Part shown: positions 45,777-53,547 of the stretch, in pieces
How positions within the stretch are numbered: position 1 is the first letter of the stretch
How the letters are laid out: every line of letters begins with the position of its first letter
Assembly: GCA_937129145.1 (NCBI GenBank)
Contig: CAKZMU010000056.1
Coordinates: 62,001-126,000, forward strand
Direction of reading: 5' to 3'
DNA length: 64,000 bases
Source: an uncultured Lacinutrix sp.
GTDB taxonomy: Bacteria > Bacteroidota > Bacteroidia > Flavobacteriales > Flavobacteriaceae
Made by a program: the position numbers and the translations under genes
The notes under the pieces: model-generated
Database searches by the model: none
What the model was told of the DNA's origin: nothing
Seen by the model: only the letters and a program-made list of their open reading frames with translations

Positions 45777-46451
45777 TTGGCTTACATACTTAACATAGAA
45801 ACCGCAACAACAAACTGTTCAGTCTCTCTTTCTAATAAAGGAGAGACTGTTGTTTTAAAAGAAGATTACAACAATAATTATTCTCATGCTGAACGTTTGC
45901 ATATTTATATTGATGATGTTTTAAAAGAAGCAAAAGTTTCTTTAAACGATTTGAGCGCTATAGCGATAAGTAAAGGACCTGGGTCTTATACTGGGCTTCG
46001 TATTGGAGTTTCGGCGGCAAAAGGGCTTTGTTTTGCGTTAGATATTCCTTTAATATCAATCCCGACTTTAGAAGCTTTAGCACATCAAGTAAGCACTGAA
46101 ACTGGTGTGATTGTACCAATGTTAGATGCTCGACGCATGGAAGTGTATTCAGCAATTTTTGATGCTAATCATCATCAAATCAGGGAAACAGAAGCCCAAA
46201 TACTTAATGAAACATCTTTTAAAGAGTATTTGGATAAAAGAAAGGTGACTTTTATTGGTAATGGAGTAACGAAAACGAAAGAGTTAATCACTCACGAGAA
46301 CGCCATTTTTATTGAAGATAAGTTACCTTCAGCAAATGAAATGACTCCATTAGCTTACCAGAAGTATAAAAAAAGCGACATCGAAGATGTCGCCTATTTT
46401 GAACCGTATTATTTAAAAGATTTTATAGCATTAAAGCCTAAATCTAAATAA
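45777..46451 (+). CDS. tsaB: tRNA N6-threonylcarbamoyladenosine synthesis protein TsaB
   Basis: A 224-residue partner of TsaD in t6A modification of tRNA. The N-terminal ASKHA pattern LNIETATTNCSVSL and the KGPGSYTGLRIGVSAAKGL motif (about 67-86) are clear, and the C-terminus carries YFEPYYLKDF. The start is TTG at 45777, 3 bases after the TolC gene, since no ATG lies nearby upstream. The 3' end of the coding sequence carries a hairpin (46368-46393) that reads as a terminator for the convergent mscS gene. Confidence 0.93.
   Translation: MAYILNIETATTNCSVSLSNKGETVVLKEDYNNNYSHAERLHIYIDDVLKEAKVSLNDLSAIAISKGPGSYTGLRIGVSAAKGLCFALDIPLISIPTLEALAHQVSTETGVIVPMLDARRMEVYSAIFDANHHQIRETEAQILNETSFKEYLDKRKVTFIGNGVTKTKELITHENAIFIEDKLPSANEMTPLAYQKYKKSDIEDVAYFEPYYLKDFIALKPKSK
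46368..46393 (-). terminator. mscS terminator embedded in the tsaB coding sequence
   Basis: On the reverse strand GCGACATC-TTC-GATGTCGC is a perfect 8-bp stem followed by seven T. It lies 63 bases past the mscS stop and inside tsaB, where it encodes KKSDIEDVA. On the forward strand there is no comparable T-run, so it should act in one direction only. Confidence 0.8.
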
Positions 46452-46455
46452 GGTA

Positions 46456-47268
46456 TTACTCTCCTTTATGTATTTCAACACTGTGAGGGTAAGGAATTTC
46501 TATACCAGCAGCGTCAAGTGCTAGCTTACATTCTTCAGTAATACCAAAATACACATCCCAATAATTTTCAATAGTGGCATAAGGTCTTACCGCAAAATTC
46601 ACCGAACTATCGGCAAGCTCAACAACATTAACCGAAGGCGCAGGGTCTTGCATTACTTTTGGGTTAGATGTTAATACATTCATTAACACCTCTTTTGTTT
46701 GCTTAATATCGGCATCATAACTTACGCCAATAGTTAAATCTACTCTTAGATACCCTTCAGTTGTATAATTTGTAATGTTTCCGTTTGATAAAGCACCATT
46801 TGGTATAATAACTTCTTTATTTGTTGGCGTTAAAATCTTGGTTGTAAAAATTTCAATTTCTTTTACAACACCTAATTCACCTTGAGCTTCAATAAGGTCA
46901 CCAATTTTAATAGGTTTAAATATCATTAGTAATACTCCTCCTGCAAAGTTACCTAAGCTACCTTGAAGAGCCATACCTATAGCTAAACCAGCAGCTGCTA
47001 ATATAGCAGCAAACGATGTTGTTTCTACACCTAGTTTACCTAATATGGCAATAACTAGTAATATTTTTAACATCCAATTGATGAGGTTCAACAGGAACTT
47101 TTGAAGGCTTTCATCATAATCTCTTTTAGACATGACTTTTTTAACGCCTGTCATTATTTTTTTGATTATCCACGAACCAATAATCCATATAACTATGGCT
47201 CCAATAATTTTAATGCCATATACCGAGGCGAAATCTATTAATGTTTCTAAAATGTTTTCTAAATCCAT
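46456..47268 (-). CDS. Small-conductance mechanosensitive channel (MscS family)
   Basis: A 270-residue MscS-type channel that releases solutes on osmotic downshock. Three membrane helices lie in the first 110 residues. The pore helix has the Ala/Gly pattern AAAGLAIGMALQGSLGNFAGG, then FKPIKIGDLIEAQGELGVV of the beta domain, then the C-terminal alpha/beta cage. Length is normal for the minimal form. It is convergent with tsaB (4 bases between the stops). Confidence 0.94.
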   Translation of the reverse strand: MDLENILETLIDFASVYGIKIIGAIVIWIIGSWIIKKIMTGVKKVMSKRDYDESLQKFLLNLINWMLKILLVIAILGKLGVETTSFAAILAAAGLAIGMALQGSLGNFAGGVLLMIFKPIKIGDLIEAQGELGVVKEIEIFTTKILTPTNKEVIIPNGALSNGNITNYTTEGYLRVDLTIGVSYDADIKQTKEVLMNVLTSNPKVMQDPAPSVNVVELADSSVNFAVRPYATIENYWDVYFGITEECKLALDAAGIEIPYPHSVEIHKGE

Positions 47269-47284
47269 GTACTGTTATTATTTT

Positions 47285-47644
47285 TTAGTTGTTAATGAGT
47301 ATTGCTATAAGTGCTAATATGGCTGGAATGCCTTGTACATAAAACAAACGAGCCTTTTGTGTACTATACGACCCATAAATGGCTGCTAAGGTCACACAAA
47401 TTAAAAAGAAAATTGAAAGATTTGTATCTTCTGTGATTAAAGAGTAAACTAGTCCAGCGGCTAGAAAACCGTTATACAGCCCTTGATTTGCTGCTAAAAC
47501 TTTAGTGTCTTCGGCAAATTCTTTAGATTTTAGTCCAAAGGTTTTTATGCCTTTTGGTTTAGTCCACAAAAACATTTCTAATATTAGAAAATAAAGATGT
47601 TCAAATGCTACTATGCTTATTAAAATAGTTGCTAGTAAATCCAT
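47285..47644 (-). CDS. DUF1304 membrane protein
   Basis: A 119-residue protein with four hydrophobic segments, matching the DUF1304 family: EHLYFLILEMFLW near the start and NQGLYNGFLAAGLVY in the middle. Its function is unknown. It lies between the DUF255 gene (9-base gap) and mscS (16-base gap) on the reverse strand, likely in one transcript. Confidence 0.88.
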   Translation of the reverse strand: MDLLATILISIVAFEHLYFLILEMFLWTKPKGIKTFGLKSKEFAEDTKVLAANQGLYNGFLAAGLVYSLITEDTNLSIFFLICVTLAAIYGSYSTQKARLFYVQGIPAILALIAILINN

Positions 47645-47653
47645 TTTAGTGAG

Positions 47654-49687
47654 TTATGTCATTAAATTAATTGCCTTGTCCACTTCAGATACTGGAAATT
47701 TACAGGCTTTATCAACACAAACATATATGTGTGTGTTTCCTTCAGAAAATCTATTCTTCAGTAAAGGTAAATCATTTTCTTTAAGGCTACCAGCTATAAA
47801 TTTATTTGGGAGATATGTTTTGTTTAAAGTGCAGACTTTCTCTTTGGCGTTTTCTCCAACAATGGCAACTTCGTAATAGTTATTGGTGTAATTAAGCATT
47901 AAATCCATCCAATTTGAAAACCCTGAAGGATATTTTTTTAATTCAGGTAACATATTATGTAACATGGTTTTTGCCATGTCTTCATAAGCTGAATTACCAT
48001 AAAAATGTGATAATTTAAATAGGTTTTTTGCCATCATGGAATTACTGGCAGGAATCACATTATCTATATATTCAATAATTCTTGAAACTAGTGCAGCATC
48101 TTTATTGGATGTAAAAAAGAATAGCTTACTAGCATCGTCATAAAAATGATCCAATACATAGTTTGTTAAATTTCTAGCGTGTCGCAACCAGGTATTATCC
48201 AAAGTGTTTTCATAAACGGCTATAAAAGCATCAATAGTAGCCGCATAATCTTCTAAATACCCATTAATAGTACTTTTGCCATTTTTGTAATTGTGATATA
48301 ACCCTCCTTCGTCTTTAGACTGCTTATGAATGATAAATTGCGCATTTTTTATTGCAGCGTTTAAAAAGGCTTCTTCATTAAACACACGATACGCATCCAT
48401 ATAGCCTTTTATCATTAAGGCATTCCATGAAGTAAGGATTTTATCGTCGAGTCTTGGTCTTTCTTTCTTTTCTCTTTCGTGCAGTAATAACGATTTCCAA
48501 AGTGTTATTTTTTCTTTTAAATCTTCAGATGTGATGTTGTGCTTTTGAATGATAATATCTTCGGAATCTTTTCTAATCAACACATAGTTATCATGTTCCC
48601 AAAAACCATAGTCATTAATGGAATAGTAATCTGAAAATAAGGTAAAATCGTCACGTAATAGATGCTGTAATTCTTTTTTTGTCCAAACATAATAAGCACC
48701 TTCTTCCAAATCACCTTTTTGGTTGATGCTATCTGCATCTAATGATGAGTAAAACGTCCCATCTGTATTTGTGAGTTCACGTTTAATAAAATCTAAGGTG
48801 TCATAAACCACTTCTTTATAAAGCGGATTTTTAGTAGCTAAATAGGCATCGCTATACAAGCTGACCAATTGCGCATTATCATACAGCATTTTTTCAAAAT
48901 GAGGTACGTGCCATCTATCATCTACCGAATAGCGCGAAAAACCACCACCAACATGGTCAAAAATGCCACCAAAGGCAATTTTGGTAAGCGTAATATTCAC
49001 ATATTTTTGAAGCTCAACATGGTTGTTTTGGTAGGTTTCCCTTAATAAAAAACGCAAATTGTTAGGCATCATAAATTTTGGTGCACGATTGGTGCCTCCT
49101 TTATCATAATCAAAGTTTTGCGACCAGTTATTTATAGCAATATCAATAACAGATTTTTCAAACTTTACGTCGTCAGTATTAAGGTTTACAATATCTAATG
49201 ATTTTATTCCTGCCTCTAATTTTGAAGCATACTCATATAATTTTTCTGGATTAGAATGGTACAAATCGGCAATTTGCTCTAAGGTATTCATCCATTGCTT
49301 TTTCTTAAAATAAGTACCTCCCCAAACAGGTCTTCCATCTGGTAAAGCCACCACATTTAATGGCCAACCACCACTACCTGTTAAAAGTTGTACAGCATTC
49401 ATGTAAACTTGGTCAATGTCTGGACGCTCTTCTCTATCTACTTTAATGTTGATGTAATTGTCGTTCATGACCTGAGCGACTTCTATATCTTCAAAACTCT
49501 CGTGTTCCATAACATGACACCAATGGCAAGCAGCATAACCAACACTTATTATAATAAGTCTGTTTTTGTCTTTGGCTTCGGCTAAAGTGTCGTCACTCCA
49601 CGCTTTCCAATGTATTGGATTGTGTGCATGTTGTAACAAATACGGACTTGTTTCATGAATAAGGTCATTGGTGTGTTGGTGAGTCAT
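47654..49687 (-). CDS. Thioredoxin domain-containing protein (DUF255, YyaL/SPATA20-like)
   Basis: A 677-residue cytoplasmic protein. An N-terminal thioredoxin-like DUF255 domain (about 1-165) carries CHWC at 54-57 and the signature GGWPLNVVALPDGRPVWGGTYF. An (alpha/alpha)6-barrel of the N-acylglucosamine epimerase/glycoside-hydrolase type follows (about 180-677), with HFEKMLYDNAQL. The family is widespread but its reaction is not settled. The gene is full length. A TAACTTTG -7-like box lies about 75 bases upstream on the reverse strand (49763-49770). Confidence 0.93.
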   Translation of the reverse strand: MTHQHTNDLIHETSPYLLQHAHNPIHWKAWSDDTLAEAKDKNRLIIISVGYAACHWCHVMEHESFEDIEVAQVMNDNYINIKVDREERPDIDQVYMNAVQLLTGSGGWPLNVVALPDGRPVWGGTYFKKKQWMNTLEQIADLYHSNPEKLYEYASKLEAGIKSLDIVNLNTDDVKFEKSVIDIAINNWSQNFDYDKGGTNRAPKFMMPNNLRFLLRETYQNNHVELQKYVNITLTKIAFGGIFDHVGGGFSRYSVDDRWHVPHFEKMLYDNAQLVSLYSDAYLATKNPLYKEVVYDTLDFIKRELTNTDGTFYSSLDADSINQKGDLEEGAYYVWTKKELQHLLRDDFTLFSDYYSINDYGFWEHDNYVLIRKDSEDIIIQKHNITSEDLKEKITLWKSLLLHEREKKERPRLDDKILTSWNALMIKGYMDAYRVFNEEAFLNAAIKNAQFIIHKQSKDEGGLYHNYKNGKSTINGYLEDYAATIDAFIAVYENTLDNTWLRHARNLTNYVLDHFYDDASKLFFFTSNKDAALVSRIIEYIDNVIPASNSMMAKNLFKLSHFYGNSAYEDMAKTMLHNMLPELKKYPSGFSNWMDLMLNYTNNYYEVAIVGENAKEKVCTLNKTYLPNKFIAGSLKENDLPLLKNRFSEGNTHIYVCVDKACKFPVSEVDKAINLMT

Positions 49688-49781
49688 GCTTTAAGTTTAA
49701 GTATGCTATTTGAAGATTTTTAAGAGTGGTAAATGAAAGAAATCCATTGAATACATTTCCTTCAAAGTTACGAAAAAGCAT

Positions 49782-49808
49782 AAAAAAAGCGTTCCTAAAG
49801 GAACGCTT
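49782..49808 (-). terminator. Terminator after the dodecin gene
   Basis: On the reverse strand AAGCGTTCC-TTTA-GGAACGCTT is a perfect stem followed by T-rich sequence. It lies 23 bases past the dodecin stop. Confidence 0.88.
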
Positions 49809-49830
49809 AATATTGTGTTTGAAGATAGGT

Positions 49831-50031
49831 TTAATTAACTTCAAAAGTGATTTTTAAGTTCACTCTAAATTCTGTCACGTCATCGTCTTTAACAACGACG
49901 CTTTGCGATTGCACAAATGCAGATTTAATATTCTTTACACTTTTTGAAGCTTGCTTTACAGCTTTCTGGGTTGCATCTTCCCAACTTTTATCTGAATTTG
50001 CTAATACTTCAATTACTTTCATTACTGCCAT
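49831..50031 (-). CDS. Dodecin family protein
   Basis: A 66-residue protein that assembles into hollow dodecamers. Bacterial dodecins bind flavin (FMN/riboflavin) or CoA and are thought to store or buffer flavin. The family pattern is clear: KVIEVLANSDKSWEDATQKAVKQASKSVKNI, with the flavin-stacking Trp in SWEDA and a Gln-containing strand (VQSQSVVV), then FRVNLKITFEV. It is a single gene with its own terminator between nifU-like and DUF255 genes. Confidence 0.93.
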   Translation of the reverse strand: MAVMKVIEVLANSDKSWEDATQKAVKQASKSVKNIKSAFVQSQSVVVKDDDVTEFRVNLKITFEVN

Positions 50032-50106
50032 GGTTCTATATTTTAAAGATTAATTACATTTATAAGAAACAAAAAATTACACAAAGTCACAACCAATGAT
50101 GCGTTT

Positions 50107-51009
50107 TTAACCGTTTATAGCCTCAACAGTTTCAACCTTACCTTGTAACATTTCTTTTAGCATGTTTTCAATACCATTTTTCAAGGTGAAAGTTGATGAT
50201 GGACAACCACTGCATGCGCCTTGTAAAATAACTTTCACTTTTTTGGTTTGAGAGTCGTAAGATTCAAATTGAATATTACCACCATCACTTGCCACAGCTG
50301 GTTTTACATACTCTTCAAGTATGTTCACGATTTCTTTGGATGTATCGTCTAGAGTTTCAAAGTGTTCTTCTTTGGCTACTTCGGTGTTTTTACTTATTTC
50401 TGGAGCATCATCAGTTGCAATAGACTTTCCGTTTTCAATATAAGTTCTAATAAACTCTCTTAGCTCTATGGTGATATCGTTCCATTCAGCAACATCATAT
50501 TTGGTGATAGACACATAGTTTTTATCAACAAAAACGCTTTTAACAAACGGAAAATGGAACAATTCTGTAGCAAACGGAGATGATTTCGCCTCATCAATCG
50601 ATGTAAATTCCAACATAAAAGGTGCTAAATTCTTATTGGCAACAAACTTTAACACAGCTGGGTTTGGTGTACTTTCGGCATAAACCGTAACGGCTGTTTT
50701 TTTCTTTGTTTCAGTAGGAATAACAACAACGCCATCAGTATTTAAATAGTTTTCTATTTGTTCTCGTACTTCGTTTTGCACATCACTCCACGTTACGATG
50801 TCGTAACGCTCAATAGCCACAAAGTTCCCAGAAATATAGACTTTCTTTACAAATGGCAGATAGAATAATTGCTGCGCAAGTGGCGAATTTTTAGCGTCAT
50901 CTATGTTGTTATATTCAAAACTTTCGTATTGTGTTAAAAACGAATTAGCTTCAAATTTTAATATGGTAGGATTGTTTGTTTCTTGAATTGAAACTTCAAT
51001 TTTTTTCAT
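50107..51009 (-). CDS. NifU-like iron-sulfur cluster carrier with two Nfu N-terminal domains
   Basis: A 300-residue Fe-S cluster scaffold/carrier. Two tandem Nfu_N domains lie at about 1-95 and 105-200 (NNPTILKFEANSFL and PNPAVLKFVANKNL mark their starts). They are followed by a charged linker and a C-terminal NifU domain (about 220-300) with the cluster-binding CSGCPSS motif. Many Nfu proteins have a single N-terminal domain, while the doubled form is frequent in Bacteroidota. It is divergent from the SprF-like gene at 51155. Confidence 0.92.
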   Translation of the reverse strand: MKKIEVSIQETNNPTILKFEANSFLTQYESFEYNNIDDAKNSPLAQQLFYLPFVKKVYISGNFVAIERYDIVTWSDVQNEVREQIENYLNTDGVVVIPTETKKKTAVTVYAESTPNPAVLKFVANKNLAPFMLEFTSIDEAKSSPFATELFHFPFVKSVFVDKNYVSITKYDVAEWNDITIELREFIRTYIENGKSIATDDAPEISKNTEVAKEEHFETLDDTSKEIVNILEEYVKPAVASDGGNIQFESYDSQTKKVKVILQGACSGCPSSTFTLKNGIENMLKEMLQGKVETVEAING

Positions 51010-51082
51010 TGCAAATATATTTTTTGCAAAAATAATAAAAGAAATGTCGAGTTATATATATATTTGATAATCATTAACCTAA

Positions 51083-51105
51083 ATTTAGCAATCATTTTGC
51101 TAAAT
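51083..51105. promoter_or_regulatory. Perfect inverted repeat between nifU-like and sprF-like genes
   Basis: ATTTAGCAA-TCATT-TTGCTAAAT is a 9-bp perfect inverted repeat in the divergent 145-base gap. A TTG-N20-TACCTTGA pair (51112-51142) just beyond it is a loose promoter candidate for the forward gene. The palindrome may be an operator for one or both genes. Confidence 0.4.
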
Positions 51106-51154
51106 AAATGTTTGGTAACTTGTAACGCCTCAATTACCTTGAAAATAAAATTAT

Positions 51155-52165
51155 ATGACATTGAAAAAACTTTCGTTACTCCTCGTTGTGCTTTTTGTGG
51201 CACAATTTTCCAAAGCACAGGAAGGGTTACCAATATATTCGGATTACTTAACAGATAATTATTATTTAATTCATCCTTCAATGGCTGGTGCAGCTAATTG
51301 CAACAAAGTAAGGTTGACAGGTCGCCAACAATGGTTAGGACAGTCTAATGCACCAAGTTTACAAACATTAAGTGTTAATGGTCGTTTTGGAGAAACGCCT
51401 TCAGCTTTTGGAGCTATTGCGTTTAATGATAAAAACGGATATCACTCACAAACTGGCGCTTACTTAACGTATGCGCACCATTTAATGTTTTCCAGAAACC
51501 CAATTGATTTAAATATGTTATCATTTGGATTAAGCGCTGGAATGATTCAATATAAACTAGATGAAACCTCTTTTTTAGCGGATGGGTTTGACCCAATTAT
51601 CTCTGGAATAGAACAAAGTGCTACTAATTTTAATATAGATTTTGGATTCTCATATTTCTTCTTGGATTTCTATGCACATGCAACTGTGAAGAATGTGTTG
51701 GCGAATGATGGTATTAACTTTAACGAACAAGGTCTTAGTTACAATAACTTAAGAACTTATTTATTTTCTGCTGGAAATGTATTTAGTCGTTTAGGTAGTG
51801 AATGGAGTTATGAACCTTCTGTAATGTTTATGCATCGCGATGCTACTAAAGAGTCTTCAATCGACATGAATATGAAAGTTTATAAAGAAGTTGAGTTTGG
51901 TAAAATTTGGGCTGGAGCATCATATAGAACAAGTTTAGATGGTGCTGAATTTTTAAACGGTACAGGAGTAAGTAGTCAAAAATTGCAGTATTTTACACCG
52001 CTAGTTGGAATTAATTATAAGAACTTTGTGTTTGCATATACATATTCATATCAAGCAAATTCAGTAGTTTTTAATAATGGAGGCTTTCATCAAATTACGT
52101 TGGGAATCAATTTTGGATGCCGACGAGAAAAGTATGAATGTAATTGTCCTGCGATAAATTTATAA
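51155..52165 (+). CDS. PorP/SprF family protein, orphan copy
   Basis: A 336-residue outer-membrane protein of the PorP/SprF family with a signal peptide (about 1-21, ending SKAQ). The hallmark opening is PIYSDYLTDNYYLIHPSMAGAANCNKVRLTGRQQWLG. Unlike the copy at 12547, no adhesin or OmpA/PD40 gene lies beside it, and a terminator follows directly, so it seems to be transcribed alone. It may serve an adhesin encoded elsewhere or a more general T9SS role like PorP (inference). The Cys-rich end (CRREKYECNCP) is notable. Confidence 0.9.
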   Translation: MTLKKLSLLLVVLFVAQFSKAQEGLPIYSDYLTDNYYLIHPSMAGAANCNKVRLTGRQQWLGQSNAPSLQTLSVNGRFGETPSAFGAIAFNDKNGYHSQTGAYLTYAHHLMFSRNPIDLNMLSFGLSAGMIQYKLDETSFLADGFDPIISGIEQSATNFNIDFGFSYFFLDFYAHATVKNVLANDGINFNEQGLSYNNLRTYLFSAGNVFSRLGSEWSYEPSVMFMHRDATKESSIDMNMKVYKEVEFGKIWAGASYRTSLDGAEFLNGTGVSSQKLQYFTPLVGINYKNFVFAYTYSYQANSVVFNNGGFHQITLGINFGCRREKYECNCPAINL

Positions 52166-52166
52166 T

Positions 52167-52200
52167 AAAAAAGCCTTGATTCTATCAAGGCTTTTTCTTT
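52167..52200. terminator. Bidirectional terminator between sprF-like and vWA genes
   Basis: AAAAAAGCCTTGAT-TCT-ATCAAGGCTTTTT has A and T runs on both sides, in the 35-base gap between convergent stops. It should end transcription from both directions. Confidence 0.9.
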
Positions 52201-53343
52201 TTAATTCCACTGGTAATTTTTCTTTTTCGCTTGTGTTTTTATGGCTTGAATCATAGCGTTTTCCAAACCATTTTTTGTGTCCTTTTGTTTTGAAGCTATA
52301 TAGGTTCTTCGTTTGGCATTAAATGCTTGTATTTCTTTTTGAATTTGTAAGCGTTCTTTACTCTTTTTAGCAACATAGGCTTTAATTTCTTTAGTTGATT
52401 TGCCTTTTAACTCAGTTGGTAAAGATGCATCATCTAAACTATCGAGCTCAATACTATCTTCTTCAATGGCATCTACCAAATCCCATGTTGAATTTTTATA
52501 AAAATGAGAACTTTTGCTAACCGTTCTGCTTACAGCATTTGCTTTGTTATAGCTTTCGGCTTCGTTATCTTGAGTCATTTGCATAGCGGCTTTAGAAGCA
52601 CCTCGTTTGCCATAAGCGATATAAGTTTTATTGAGTCTTATATTTAATTCTAAAATAGCATCGTCATAAGGAGAGGCAATATGTACTGTTTTTTGGTTAT
52701 GGTCTATAGCCAAATAATCTCCATTAGTCAATTTTGCGCCATCTTGCCATAAGGTTGACACACCTTGTTGGTAGTTGCCACAAAAAATAGTGTTAACTGT
52801 CACATCTTTTTCATTGGCATTGGTCGCCGAATGTTTGTAGTTGACTTTCCCTTGATTAAAAGGTTCGTTTCCAGCGATAAATATGAGTTTTAAATCGTCT
52901 GGGTTCTTTCCCCAATCTAACTGATTTAATGACGATTGAATTACCTGACCACAAAACTCACTTCCACCATTGGTAGTTAACGAGAACAGTTCTTTTGAAA
53001 TATCGTCTAAATCATTTGTAAAACTTAAAACTTGCCTAATATAACCTTCACGCATGCTTAAATTATCGTTTCCATACTCATACAATGCAATTTGAAGATT
53101 TGGACGCTCATCATTACACTTCGCGTACGATAATTCGTTTACAATGCTCCAAAGTTGTGCTTTAGCTTGGTCTATTAATCCGTCCATACTATTGCTCGTG
53201 TCTAATAACAAGGCAACTTTAATAAATTGCTTGTTTTTGTCATTATGAAGGTTTTGATTCTCATAGATTTTGTTTGCGGCGTTTGTTGTGATAAAGCCAA
53301 TCATTAAGGTCCATATAAGACCAGTTTTTAACAGTGTTTTCAT
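52201..53343 (-). CDS. Secreted vWA domain-containing protein
   Basis: A 380-residue protein with a signal peptide (about 1-23). A von Willebrand factor A domain occupies about 40-240, with an intact MIDAS metal site DTSNSMDG at about 48-55 and a downstream Asp/Gly strand. The C-terminal third is helical and charged (about 270-380: KELKGKSTKEIKAYVAKKSKERLQI-like). The role is unknown. It is divergent from the LytS-type kinase gene, and the array of 21-bp repeats lies between the two starts, so co-regulation is possible. Confidence 0.85.
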   Translation of the reverse strand: MKTLLKTGLIWTLMIGFITTNAANKIYENQNLHNDKNKQFIKVALLLDTSNSMDGLIDQAKAQLWSIVNELSYAKCNDERPNLQIALYEYGNDNLSMREGYIRQVLSFTNDLDDISKELFSLTTNGGSEFCGQVIQSSLNQLDWGKNPDDLKLIFIAGNEPFNQGKVNYKHSATNANEKDVTVNTIFCGNYQQGVSTLWQDGAKLTNGDYLAIDHNQKTVHIASPYDDAILELNIRLNKTYIAYGKRGASKAAMQMTQDNEAESYNKANAVSRTVSKSSHFYKNSTWDLVDAIEEDSIELDSLDDASLPTELKGKSTKEIKAYVAKKSKERLQIQKEIQAFNAKRRTYIASKQKDTKNGLENAMIQAIKTQAKKKNYQWN

Positions 53344-53400
53344 AATATTCGATTTTTTGATTACGTAAACATATCACCAAACTTTTTCCTAAAAAAACCA

Positions 53401-53484
53401 GAATGAGTAAAAAGGATGAATCATTGAGTAAACGGTCTTTTTGAATGAGTGAAGTGGTCAATTTGCGAGTAAAACTTATAACTC
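53401..53484. promoter_or_regulatory. Array of about four 21-bp direct repeats, candidate LytTR operator
   Basis: The core GAGT(A/G)AA occurs with GAGT at 53405, 53426, 53447 and 53467, that is, steps of 21, 21 and 20 bases. The first three units align over the full 21 bases (RAxTGAGTRAA followed by a GG). The spacing equals two DNA turns and matches the two 9-bp repeats with a 12-bp gap bound by LytTR-family regulators. A LytTR regulator gene lies in the operon that starts just downstream. Confidence 0.55.
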
Positions 53485-53547
53485 TAGCTTAAAAGGCATT
53501 TTATTTTACCAAGTAAAGTGTGTATGTTTACCCAACAAGACAAAAGA

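Noticed and set aside
53518-53547. Upstream ATG as start of the sensor kinase
   Set aside because: It would place ten polar residues before an otherwise ideal signal peptide. ATG 53548 is the better start.
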